Assembly: GCF_001642995.1 (NCBI RefSeq)
Contig: NZ_LOHS01000022.1
Span: 1-46,117, forward strand
Direction of reading: 5' to 3'
DNA length: 46,117 nt
DNA from: Streptomyces jeddahensis
GTDB lineage: Bacteria > Actinomycetota > Actinomycetes > Streptomycetales > Streptomycetaceae
The notes beneath the pieces were generated by a model. The model saw nothing but the letters and a program-made list of their open reading frames with translations. It did not search any database and was not told the origin of the DNA. Positions within the stretch are counted from its first letter, which is position 1. Each line of letters begins with the position of its first letter. A program made the translations under genes and the position numbers. Below are positions 18,065 through 25,500 of the stretch, piece after piece.

Positions 18065-19165
18065 CTACCTTGCGGCGACAGGCTTGACGGTTTTACCCGC
18101 CCTGCGACCGCGCCTTCCGGCGGCCGGGACCTCCACGATGACGTGGCCGATCCGGTACAGGTGCAAGATGTTCCTGGCTGCGTTCCAGTCGGCGTTCGCC
18201 GCCCAGCCGCAGTCGGGATTCTTACAGGAGAACAGTCCCTGGCTCTCTCGGCTGTAGGGGGTGGTGCATTGGCAGGCTGAGCATCGCTGGGAGGTGTGAG
18301 GGGCGGGGACCTTGACGAGCCGGCCGCCGTATCGGGCGCTCTTGTACGTCAGCATCGTCACGGTCCGACCCCACGCCTCTTGCGCGATGGAGCGGTTCAG
18401 TCCGGCCTTCGCCCTGGCCCCGTTGCGCAGGAACGCGCCCTCGCCTGCGGGGTCGGGCTTGGGGGCCGGGCTCTTGGTCATGCCGGGGATGTTGAGCTGT
18501 TCGACCACCAGCACGCCGTAGGTGCGGGCGAGATAGGTGGTGGTCTGGTGCTGCCAGTCAAGGGCTCGTCGCGTGGCTTTGGCTCGAAGCTGCTTGATCT
18601 GGTCGTAGGTGTGCTGCAACCGCCTGGAGGTCTTCTCCCCGCGCTTGCGGAACGTCCTGCGGTGCGCGGCCTGCCGCTCCAGCTGGAGGAGCTTGGCCTT
18701 CTCCTTGGAGGTCAGCCACTTGTCCCAGTCGGCGGTGCCATCCAGAAGCCGAGGCCGGCGCCCGTGGTCCTGGTGGTCCTCGTTGGACAGGGCCAGGGGG
18801 ATGTTCACCCCGGCGTCGATGCCGACCTTGGGCCCCTGGTGGGGCTCGGGGGCGCGTGGGAGGCTCTGGACGCGGAAGGCGATGTGCCAGCCCAACGCGT
18901 CCTTGACCAGCCGGGCGCCGGTGATCCGGTTCTCCTTGTCAGCGCGCTTGCCGACCGGGAGATCCTTGGTCCAGCGGAAGCGGACCCGGCCCACCCTGGG
19001 AATGCTGACCATGCCCCAGCGGCGGTGCACGCGGACGATGTTCAGGTCCCGGCCCTGCGGAATGTCCACGGACATCGACGAGCGGAAGCGGCCCTTATAG
19101 TTCGGCTCGTCGGCTCGGCCTTCCCAGCAGTTCACCCACGCTGGCCACTGAGGTCTTCTCAGCAA
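18065..19165 (-). CDS. tnpB: TnpB-type RNA-guided nuclease / IS200-IS605 accessory protein, N-terminally truncated
   Basis: A 366-codon frame with the full catalytic half of TnpB. RuvC residues are visible: Asp in GIDAGVN, Glu in VVEQLNIPGM, and Asp in NADWNAARNI. The zinc ribbon is complete (CSAC and CKNPDCG). The start of the frame is foreign: clear family similarity begins around NCWEGRA at about residue 12, so the first several dozen residues normal for the family (helical and WED parts) are missing. Sequence beyond 19165 is unrelated and leads into an IS5-type fragment. No TnpA is present. The product is probably inactive as a nuclease unless the truncated form folds. Confidence 0.85.
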   Translation of the reverse strand: MLRRPQWPAWVNCWEGRADEPNYKGRFRSSMSVDIPQGRDLNIVRVHRRWGMVSIPRVGRVRFRWTKDLPVGKRADKENRITGARLVKDALGWHIAFRVQSLPRAPEPHQGPKVGIDAGVNIPLALSNEDHQDHGRRPRLLDGTADWDKWLTSKEKAKLLQLERQAAHRRTFRKRGEKTSRRLQHTYDQIKQLRAKATRRALDWQHQTTTYLARTYGVLVVEQLNIPGMTKSPAPKPDPAGEGAFLRNGARAKAGLNRSIAQEAWGRTVTMLTYKSARYGGRLVKVPAPHTSQRCSACQCTTPYSRESQGLFSCKNPDCGWAANADWNAARNILHLYRIGHVIVEVPAAGRRGRRAGKTVKPVAAR

Positions 19166-19290
19166 CGTGATGGTTGCGGTGTGTGATCACACCACCGTGC
19201 GCGGGACGGTGACCTGGCGTCAGATATGAGTGAAGCCCCTGATAGGAACGGGTCTGCCAAGATCAGGTTCCGTACAACCAGAGGCTCCAC

Positions 19291-19531
19291 GTGCCCTCCA
19301 GTATCACCTGCACCGCCGTGCTCGATGTCCGCAGGGAGACCGCCGAGCATCTTGCGCAGCTGCTGCGCGGGCACCGCGAGCGACTCGGAACCCGCAAGGA
19401 CACCCGCGCGCTGGGCGTCTTCAAGCAGGCGGTGCTGGTGCTGCGCTGGTTCGTCGACGGCACACGGATGGCCCAACTCGCCCGGGACACCGGGATTTCG
19501 GTGCCCACCGGCTACCGCTACCTACACGAGT
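19291..19531 (+). pseudogene. IS5-type transposase N-terminal remnant
   Basis: From a GTG start the frame reads PSSITCTAVLDVRRETAEHL, continues RHGTRKDTRA-like sequence and QAVLVLRWFVDGTRMAQLAR, and ends at GYRYLHE. This is the helix-turn-helix N-terminus of a DDE transposase common in streptomycete IS5-type elements. After about 19531 the family pattern stops and the frame runs antisense into the SDR gene, so the DDE domain is gone. About 80 residues of a normal protein of about 260-290 remain. Confidence 0.7.
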
Positions 19532-19583
19532 GGGAGTCCTTTGCGGAGTTCGATTGGGTGGAAGCGCTCAGCGCACAGGACCC

Positions 19584-20357
19584 TTATCTCGGGACCCAGG
19601 GGCGGCTGGCGGCAGTGACGACGATTTCCACGACGAGACCACGCGGGTCGCGCGTGGCCGCGAAGTGGACAGCTTCGGCGATGGCCCCCATGTCGGCGAG
19701 CGCATCGTGATCCGGCAGGCGCGGAGCCCCTGCAGCGATCTTCGGAGGGTTGGCGCGCAGCGCCTCGAGCTTGGGCGAGTCCACGAGCGCATCGACCAGG
19801 ACGGTCGCCACCCGGACTCCGTCGTGGCGCAGCTCCTCCGCCGCAGCGTGGACCAGGCTCCGCGCGGCCTGCTGTCCGGCGGCCCACAGGCCCTCCCCCA
19901 TCTTGGGGCGCAGTGCCAGGCCGTTGCCGATCTGCACCAGAGCACCTCTCCCGCTAGCACGCAGCGCACGAGCCCCCTCGGAGAGGAAGACGAACGCCTG
20001 CCGCCCGATCGCGTCGGCCCATCGCTCCCAGCTGTCCAGGTCGGCGTCGGCGATCTGGCCGCCGCCGTACTGCTCACCGGGCTTGGGGATCCCGACGCCA
20101 GCCGCGTTGACCAGCGCGTCGAGGCGCCCCAGAACCTGACGCACATGCTCGAGCGCGGTGCGGAGCTGCAGTGGGTCGGTGACGTCCGCCGCGACCCCCA
20201 GCGCTCTCGACGCCCGCACCTGCTCGAGCGTGTCCTCGCTGCGCGCGATCGCAGCACCCTGCCACCCCTGCTCGACGAAATGCCGCAGCACGGCACCGCC
20301 GAGGTTGCGCGCGCCCAGCACCACGACGACCGGGCGGTCCGCCGGTTCGCTGGTCAC
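19584..20357 (-). CDS. Degenerate short-chain dehydrogenase-like protein
   Basis: A 257-residue SDR-fold protein with lost catalytic residues. The nucleotide loop reads GARNLGGAV, not TGxxxGxG, and NAAG is kept in LVNAAGVG. The site that should carry YxxxK reads GLWAAGQQAARSL, with Trp in place of Tyr and no Lys. The Ser position reads QIGNGLAL. It is therefore unlikely to reduce carbonyls in the standard way. The GTG at 20357 overlaps the stop of the upstream chimeric gene (GTGA) and has GGAGG seven bases before it, so it is translationally coupled. It lies between two IS5-type fragments. Confidence 0.7.
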   Translation of the reverse strand: MTSEPADRPVVVVLGARNLGGAVLRHFVEQGWQGAAIARSEDTLEQVRASRALGVAADVTDPLQLRTALEHVRQVLGRLDALVNAAGVGIPKPGEQYGGGQIADADLDSWERWADAIGRQAFVFLSEGARALRASGRGALVQIGNGLALRPKMGEGLWAAGQQAARSLVHAAAEELRHDGVRVATVLVDALVDSPKLEALRANPPKIAAGAPRLPDHDALADMGAIAEAVHFAATRDPRGLVVEIVVTAASRPWVPR

Positions 20358-20671
20358 TCGCCAACCTCCGTAGCGAGCCGCTCGAGCGTCTTCTCGGCAT
20401 CGAGGACCGCTCCACGGGCCAGAGAGACACCAGCATCGGGCGCGGTGGGCAGCAGAACCTCGCGGATGTCGTCAGTAGTGAGCCCGTCCCTCAGCGCGAC
20501 CTCGATGTGGAGCGCGATCTCGTCCTCTCGGCCCAGGGCGGTCAGGATCGCGAGGGTGATGCAGCTCTTGGGACCAACCACATATCCGACACCACTCTGG
20601 CTGGCGAGCGCTAGGGCCCCGACGCCAGCGAGCACAGACGCCACACGGCGCCGGGTAGCTTTGACGGACAA
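20354..20671 (-). CDS. Chimeric gene: lipoprotein-type leader joined to a carboxymuconolactone decarboxylase C-terminus
   Basis: A 105-codon frame from a TTG at 20671. The first about 35 residues (LSVKATRRRVASVLAGVGALALAS) look like the signal peptide of a solute-binding protein but lack a lipobox Cys. From residue 41 or so the sequence is the C-terminal half of the carboxymuconolactone decarboxylase / AhpD-like family (ILTALGREDEIALHIEVALRDGL, then TTDDIREVLL and a variant of the final helix). Promoter, ribosome site (GAGGTG) and start match those of the binding-protein gene at 16418. I infer a deletion that joined the 5' end of a second binding-protein gene to the 3' end of a decarboxylase gene. 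The protein is unlikely to be functional but may be expressed. Confidence 0.65.
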   Translation of the reverse strand: MSVKATRRRVASVLAGVGALALASQSGVGYVVGPKSCITLAILTALGREDEIALHIEVALRDGLTTDDIREVLLPTAPDAGVSLARGAVLDAEKTLERLATEVGE

Positions 20672-20685
20672 GAGACACCTCTGCC

Positions 20686-20755
20686 TAATGTTCGATGTTT
20701 CTAATGTACGACGTTTATCGATCGCCAACGTAACCTCGACCACAACCCACGTCAA
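20686..20755 (-). promoter_or_regulatory. Promoter with two AATGT(T/A)CGA boxes
   Basis: Minus strand TTGACG (20755-20750), 17 bp, TACGTT (20732-20727). On the plus strand AATGTTCGATGTTT (about 20687-20700) and AATGTACGACGTTT (about 20703-20716) form a direct repeat 16 bp apart between the predicted start site and the TTG codon. It is homologous to the promoter at 16432-16489. Confidence 0.6.
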
Positions 20756-20795
20756 TGAACCCTTCTCGGTAACTTGTTGTGACGGTTCGTGATCT

Positions 20796-21115
20796 TCAGG
20801 CTGTGTGGTCGTGTTCCAGTTGCAGGAGGACGAGGGCGGCTCGGGCGATGCGGGTGATGGCCGACGGGTCGAGGCTGACCCGGCGCAGGGCCTTGAAGGT
20901 GACCTTCAGCAGGGCGTTGGCGCGCTCGGCGACCGCGTGGACGCCTCGGATCACGGCGTTGAACGTCTTGTCGGACTCGGTGAGTTCGCCACCCTTGGGC
21001 TTCTTGACCGGATGGCGGAAGCCGTCGCCCGCGTTCTCATAGCCGAGGTCGGTCAGGGTGGGGATGCCCAGCGTGGCGGCGAGCTGGTTCAGGGACCGCC
21101 GACGAGCCTGAGGCC
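20796..21115 (-). pseudogene. IS5-type transposase C-terminal remnant
   Basis: The minus strand reads SLNQLAATLGIPTLTDLGYE, VKKPKGGELTESDKTF, ERANALLKVTFKALRRVSLD and ITRIARAALVLLQLEHD before a stop. This is the C-terminal third of a streptomycete IS5-type transposase, including the Glu-containing AERAN helix. It faces the N-terminal fragment at 19291-19531 but the middle third is absent from both, so they probably derive from two copies. Confidence 0.75.
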
Positions 21116-21124
21116 TGGCGCATG

Positions 21125-21346
21125 TGGGCGTCCAGCACCAGCCCGCCTCCTTGAATCGCAGCGATGGCGATCACTCTCTGGATGGCCACCAGCAGGCCTG
21201 TGATCACCCCGCGGGTCTTCGCCGGCACCAGTCGCATCAGCAGACCGGGGCCGGCGAGGAAGCACATGGAGGCCATGCCGTTGGGCGCCCCGCTGCGAGC
21301 CCGGCGGCCACGACGAAGCCGCCCGTCAGCAGCATGAAGTGGCGGG
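21125..21346 (-). pseudogene. Possible membrane-transporter remnant
   Basis: Hydrophobic segments on the minus strand (LTRHFMLLTGGFVVAAGLAAG, then in a neighbouring frame FLAGPGLLMRLVPAKTRGVI and TGLLVAIQRVIAIAAIQ) look like transmembrane helices of a transport protein, perhaps of the major facilitator type. The frame is broken and is cut by the IS5-type fragment. Assignment to a family is uncertain. Confidence 0.3.
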
Positions 21347-22228
21347 TCAAAAGAGCTTGCGGATGACCTCGACCGTGAGAGCCAGGTGCGGTTCACCGCG
21401 GTCGGCGCGGTAGGCGACGGCGAGTTCGATCGCCGCTGCCGGACGCACCAGAGGTCGGTAGACAACACCGCGGAGCGTGAGTGCCGTTACCGGCTCGGGC
21501 ACGACCGCGACTCCGAGACCGCCGGCGACGAGGGTGATGAGCGTCGAGGTCTCGCCGACCTCGTGTCGGACGTGCGGTTCGACACCGGCGTCGCGCAGAA
21601 CACCGAACACGACATCGTGCATCACCGAGTGGCGGTCCGCCCAATGCACGATCAGGTCGACGCCGGCGAGGTCGGCGGCGCGCACCTGGGTCTTGGGTGC
21701 GAGGGGGTGCTCGACCGGGAGAGCCACCACGAGGCGGTCTCGGCGCAGGGTATGGACGGTGAGGGCAGGGTCGGCCACGGGCGGGCGCAGCAGGGCCACG
21801 TCGATCGCGCCGCTGCGCAGTGCCTCCACCTGATCCGGCGCGAGCATTTCGCCGCGGAAGGAGAAGTCGATGCCCGGCAGTTCGGTGGCGAGGTGACGTG
21901 ACAGCGTCGGCAGCAGACTGTAGGTCGCGGAACCGACGCAGCCGAGGGTGAGGTGACCGACCGCGCCGGCGGCGACCCGGCGGGCGTGGTGGGCGGCGGC
22001 GTCGACCTCGGCGAGGATCGCCCGCACCCGGTCCAGGTAGGCGCGGCCGGCACTGGTGAGGTCGACGCGCCGGGTGGTGCGCTGGAACAGCTCGACGCCG
22101 AGTTCGGCTTCGAGTCGCCGGATGGCCTGGGACAGCGGCGGTTGTGCCATGTGGAGCCGTTCGGCCGCGCGTCCGAAGTGGCGCTCTTCCGCGACGGCGA
22201 CGAAGTAGCGGAGCTGCCGCAGATCCAT
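21347..22228 (-). CDS. LysR-type transcriptional regulator of the pca genes
   Basis: A 293-residue LysR protein: an N-terminal winged helix (LRQLRYFVAVAEERHFGRAA, PPLSQAIRRLEAELG) and a periplasmic-binding-like effector domain. The N-terminus resembles that of aromatic-catabolism LysR regulators (BenM/CatR type). It is divergent from pcaF with only 70 bp between them, and a palindromic operator lies in that gap, so it very likely controls pcaFIJ and itself in response to a beta-ketoadipate pathway intermediate. The gene ends beside the broken transporter remnant. Confidence 0.9.
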   Translation of the reverse strand: MDLRQLRYFVAVAEERHFGRAAERLHMAQPPLSQAIRRLEAELGVELFQRTTRRVDLTSAGRAYLDRVRAILAEVDAAAHHARRVAAGAVGHLTLGCVGSATYSLLPTLSRHLATELPGIDFSFRGEMLAPDQVEALRSGAIDVALLRPPVADPALTVHTLRRDRLVVALPVEHPLAPKTQVRAADLAGVDLIVHWADRHSVMHDVVFGVLRDAGVEPHVRHEVGETSTLITLVAGGLGVAVVPEPVTALTLRGVVYRPLVRPAAAIELAVAYRADRGEPHLALTVEVIRKLF

Positions 22229-22258
22229 AGCTTCAGCGTCTCAATCGGGGTAGATATT

Positions 22259-22274
22259 GATACTTCACGGTATC
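22259..22274. promoter_or_regulatory. LysR operator between lysR and pcaF
   Basis: GATAC-TTCACG-GTATC is a perfect 5-bp palindrome with a 6-bp centre. It is close to the ATAC-N7-GTAT box bound by BenM/CatR-type regulators. It is centred about 32 bp before the pcaF ATG and 38 bp before the lysR ATG, suitable for controlling both. Confidence 0.7.
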
Positions 22275-22298
22275 GGCGCTCCGGTCTAGCGTCGAGCC

Positions 22299-23495
22299 AT
22301 GAGCAATGCATTCCTCTACTCCGCCGCGCGGACACCGTTCGGCAAGTTCAACGGCGCGCTGGCCGACGTACGGCCTGACGATCTGGCCGCTGCCGCGATC
22401 AGCGGTGTGCTCGCGCAGACGCCGTCGCTGGATCCCGCGGCGATCGACGAGGTCGTCTGGGGCAACGCCAACGGCGCCGGCGAGGAGAACCGCAACGTGG
22501 GCCGGATGGCGGCGCTGCTGGCCGGGGTGCCGACCAGCGTGCCGGGTACGACGGTCAATCGGCTGTGCGGCTCCAGCCTGGACGCGGCGATGGCCGGCTC
22601 CCGGACGATCGAGACGGGTGACGCCGAGATTGTTCTCGTGGGCGGCGTCGAGTCGATGACGCGGGCGCCATGGGTGCTGCCCAAGCCGTCGCGGGCCTTC
22701 TCGGCGGGCGACGTGACCGCGGTGTCGACCACGCTGGGCTGGCGACTGGTCAACCCGCGGATGCCGAAGGAGTGGACCGTCGCACTGGGGGAGTGCAACG
22801 AGCAGCTCCAGGAGCGCTTCGGCATCTCCCGCGAGCGCCAAGACGAGTTCGCCGTGCGCTCCCACCGCCTGGCGCAGCAGGCGTGGGAGGACGGCTTCTA
22901 CGACCCGCTGGTCACCCCGGTCGCCGAACTGAGCCGGGACGAGGGCATCCGAGCGGGCTCGAGCACCGGGAAGCTGGCCGGGCTCAAGCCTTCGTTCCGG
23001 CCGGACGGCACCATCACCGCGGGCAACGCCTCGCCGCTCTCCGACGGCGCCTCCGCGGTCATCCTCGGCAGTGAGTCCGCGGCAGCGGCCATCGGCCGAG
23101 ACCCGCTCGGCCGGATCCTCGGCAGAGGCGCGATGGCCCTGGACCCACAGGACTTCGGCTACGCCCCGGTCGAGGCGGCCAACCGGGCACTCGCCCGCGC
23201 CGGGATCACCTGGGACCAGGTCGGCGCGGTCGAGCTCAATGAGGCCTTCGCCGTCCAGTCGCTGGCCTGCATCGACACCTGGCTCAAGGACGGCCTGCGC
23301 GATCCCGGGATCGTCAACCAGCGCGGCGGGGCCATCGCGATCGGGCACCCGCTGGGCGCTTCCGGCGGCCGTCTCTTGGGGACCCTGGCCGCCGTGCTGA
23401 AGGAACGCCGCGAGCGGTACGGCGTGGCCGCGATCTGTATCGGCGTCGGCCAGGGCCTGGCCGTCGTCCTGGAGAACCTTGAGGTGTCCAGGTGA
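22299..23495 (+). CDS. pcaF: Beta-ketoadipyl-CoA thiolase
   Basis: A 398-residue thiolase converting 3-oxoadipyl-CoA and CoA to succinyl-CoA and acetyl-CoA, the last step of the beta-ketoadipate pathway. Nucleophile Cys90 is in NRLCGSSLDA, the catalytic His in GGAIAIGHPLGASGG, and the second Cys in CIGVGQG. The assignment to PcaF rather than a general thiolase rests on the operon: it overlaps pcaI by 4 bp, and a LysR gene is divergent. In streptomycetes pcaIJF-type genes often accompany other pca genes, but none of the upper pathway genes are in this window. Confidence 0.9.
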   Translation: MSNAFLYSAARTPFGKFNGALADVRPDDLAAAAISGVLAQTPSLDPAAIDEVVWGNANGAGEENRNVGRMAALLAGVPTSVPGTTVNRLCGSSLDAAMAGSRTIETGDAEIVLVGGVESMTRAPWVLPKPSRAFSAGDVTAVSTTLGWRLVNPRMPKEWTVALGECNEQLQERFGISRERQDEFAVRSHRLAQQAWEDGFYDPLVTPVAELSRDEGIRAGSSTGKLAGLKPSFRPDGTITAGNASPLSDGASAVILGSESAAAAIGRDPLGRILGRGAMALDPQDFGYAPVEAANRALARAGITWDQVGAVELNEAFAVQSLACIDTWLKDGLRDPGIVNQRGGAIAIGHPLGASGGRLLGTLAAVLKERRERYGVAAICIGVGQGLAVVLENLEVSR

Positions 23496-24187
23496 GCCGC
23501 GCGACCGTGCTGGAATCAACCGACGAGGCCGTCGCGGGGATCGAGGACGGCTCCACCGTCCTGGTCGGCGGCTTCGGCCTGGCCGGGATGCCGTTCGACC
23601 TCATCGACGCCCTCATCCGGCAGGGCGCGAAAGACCTCACGATCGTGTCCAACAACGCCGGCAACGGCGACGTCGGCCTGGCCGCGCTGCTCGCGGCCGG
23701 CCGGGTGCGCAAGGTGCTGTGCTCCTTTCCGCGGCAGGTCGACTCCTACGTCTTCGACGCGCTCTACCGCGAGGGCAAGGTCGAGCTCGAGGTGGTACCC
23801 CAGGGCAACCTCGCCGAGCGGATGCGGGCCGCCGGCGCCGGGATCGGCGCGTTCTACTGCCCGACCGCGGTGGGCACCCCGCTCGCCGAGGGGAAGGAAG
23901 TGCGCACCATCGACGGACGCGACTACCTGCTGGAATATCCGATCCACGGCGACTACGCCCTCATCTCCGCCCATCGGGCCGACCCGATGGGCAACCTCGT
24001 CTACCGCAAGACCGCCCGCAACTTCGGCCCCGTGATGGCGGCGGCCGCCACCACCACGATCGTCCAGGTTGACGAGGTCGTCCCGCTCGGCGGGCTCGCC
24101 CCCGAGGCGGTCGTCACGCCCTCCGTTTACGTCGACCGCATCGTCGCGGTCAAGGCCCGTCACTACACCGTCCAGGGGGCACGATGA
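23492..24187 (+). CDS. pcaI: 3-oxoadipate CoA-transferase subunit A
   Basis: A 231-residue alpha subunit of a succinyl-CoA:3-oxoacid CoA-transferase. It has the GGFGLAGMPFDLIDAL glycine-rich start and NNAGNGDVGLAALL. It transfers CoA from succinyl-CoA to 3-oxoadipate together with PcaJ. The GTG start overlaps the pcaF stop and the gene itself overlaps pcaJ (ATGA). Confidence 0.9.
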   Translation: MSRATVLESTDEAVAGIEDGSTVLVGGFGLAGMPFDLIDALIRQGAKDLTIVSNNAGNGDVGLAALLAAGRVRKVLCSFPRQVDSYVFDALYREGKVELEVVPQGNLAERMRAAGAGIGAFYCPTAVGTPLAEGKEVRTIDGRDYLLEYPIHGDYALISAHRADPMGNLVYRKTARNFGPVMAAAATTTIVQVDEVVPLGGLAPEAVVTPSVYVDRIVAVKARHYTVQGAR

Positions 24188-24873
24188 GCGACACCACCGC
24201 CTCGACAACTGCCGCGCATGCGGGCAAGGCCCCCGTGGCCGTCGACCACCCTCTCAGCATGGAGGAACTGGCCGCCATGATCGCCCGGGACATCCCGGCC
24301 GGCGCGTTCGTCAACCTCGGCATCGGCCAGCCGACCAAGATCGCCGATCACCTGCCCCCAGAGCTCGGCGTCGTCCTCCACACCGAGAACGGCATGCTCG
24401 GCATGGGGCCGAAGGCCGAAGGCGCCGAGATCGACCCCGACCTCACCAACGCCGGCAAGGTGCCGGTCACCGAACTTGCTGGAGCGGCATACTTCCACCA
24501 CGCCGACTCATTCGCCATGATGCGCGGCGGCCACCTCGACATCTGCGTACTCGGCGCCTACCAGGTCTCCGAACACGGCGACCTGGCCAACTGGCACACC
24601 GGCAAGCCCGACGACATCCCCGCCGTCGGCGGCGCCATGGACCTCGCCATCGGCGCCAAGGACACTTACGTGATGATGACGCTCTTCACCAAGTCCCGAG
24701 CGCCCAAACTCGTCCCCAAGTGCACCTACCCACTCACCGGCGTCGGCTGCGTCAGCCGCGTCTACACCGAGGTCGCCACCTTCGACCTGCGACCCGACGG
24801 TGTCCACGTGCTGGAGACCTACGGCACCACCATCGAGGAGTTGCGCTCGCGCCTCGACGTCGAACTGCACTGA
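24184..24873 (+). CDS. pcaJ: 3-oxoadipate CoA-transferase subunit B
   Basis: A 229-residue beta subunit. The catalytic Glu lies in HTENGMLGMGP and the NLGIGQPTKIADHL segment is typical. The first about 20 residues are a poorly conserved Ala/Thr-rich tail, so the start could be later, but the ATGA overlap with pcaI supports the annotated ATG. It completes the pcaFIJ unit. Confidence 0.9.
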   Translation: MSDTTASTTAAHAGKAPVAVDHPLSMEELAAMIARDIPAGAFVNLGIGQPTKIADHLPPELGVVLHTENGMLGMGPKAEGAEIDPDLTNAGKVPVTELAGAAYFHHADSFAMMRGGHLDICVLGAYQVSEHGDLANWHTGKPDDIPAVGGAMDLAIGAKDTYVMMTLFTKSRAPKLVPKCTYPLTGVGCVSRVYTEVATFDLRPDGVHVLETYGTTIEELRSRLDVELH

Positions 24874-25065
24874 CCCCCTCTCACGGCCACGAACCGCACC
24901 CGGTGCCCCTGAACACCGCTTCCCGGAGGTCGAGATGCACGATTCAGTCAGTCGAGACGCCGCAAGCCGAGCGAGGAACAGGATGACGGGCGGTTTCCAT
25001 CGGTCGCCTATCACGACCGTGGAGTAGATCTGACGGGGACTCAGCCCTGTCCGGCAGGAGGGACG

Positions 25066-25434
25066 ATGCAGGAAGAGACCAGTACCGTTGCCGACCATCA
25101 AAGCGCATTGCGGTACCAGCGCTGCCGATGGTGCTCCTCGCCGCAGCCACGCCCGGCTACGACCTGCCGGATCTGCGGCAGTGACCGCTTCCGCTGGGAA
25201 GAGAGCGCCGGACACGGCCGGGTGGTCTTCACCCCGACGCCACCCAGGAAACGCCTTACGATGATCCAGCTTGACGAGGGCCCACTCATCGACGGCTTGA
25301 TCCGCGGCGGCCCACAAGAAAAGCCCTGGGTCGGCGCAAGGGTGCGTTTGAGCAGTACCCAAGACCAGCCGGGACGCCCGGTCTTCGTGCTGCTCCCCGC
25401 CGAGTGGAGCGCCACGCCCGGAGTCTCAAGGTGA
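25066..25434 (+). CDS. Zn-ribbon/OB-fold DUF35-type protein
   Basis: A 122-residue protein with two CxxC pairs (CRWCSS and CRICGS) forming a rubredoxin-like zinc ribbon, then an OB-fold with GHGRVVFTPTPPRKR. DUF35 proteins usually partner non-decarboxylating thiolases and help bind acyl-CoA or shape the thiolase complex. No SCP2-type thiolase partner is adjacent, so it may work with PcaF or be a leftover. GGAGGG precedes the ATG closely. It is separated from pcaJ by 192 bp in which I see no gene. Confidence 0.75.
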   Translation: MQEETSTVADHQSALRYQRCRWCSSPQPRPATTCRICGSDRFRWEESAGHGRVVFTPTPPRKRLTMIQLDEGPLIDGLIRGGPQEKPWVGARVRLSSTQDQPGRPVFVLLPAEWSATPGVSR

Positions 25435-25464
25435 CCACAACCGGACCGGAAGGGCACCTACGTC

Positions 25465-25482
25465 AGCCCCAAACCTGGGGCT
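25465..25482 (+). terminator. Hairpin after the DUF35 gene
   Basis: AGCCCCA-AACC-TGGGGCT, a perfect 7-bp stem with a 4-nt loop, 30 bp beyond the stop codon and 18 bp before the left end of the IS3 element. Confidence 0.55.
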
Positions 25483-25500
25483 CTCATGTGGAAAGCATGT

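Noticed and set aside
19259..20796. AAGATCA-type similarity near both IS5-type fragments as terminal inverted repeats
   Set aside because: Relative to transposase direction the two stretches run the same way, not inverted, and several bases differ, so they cannot be paired with confidence as ends of one element.
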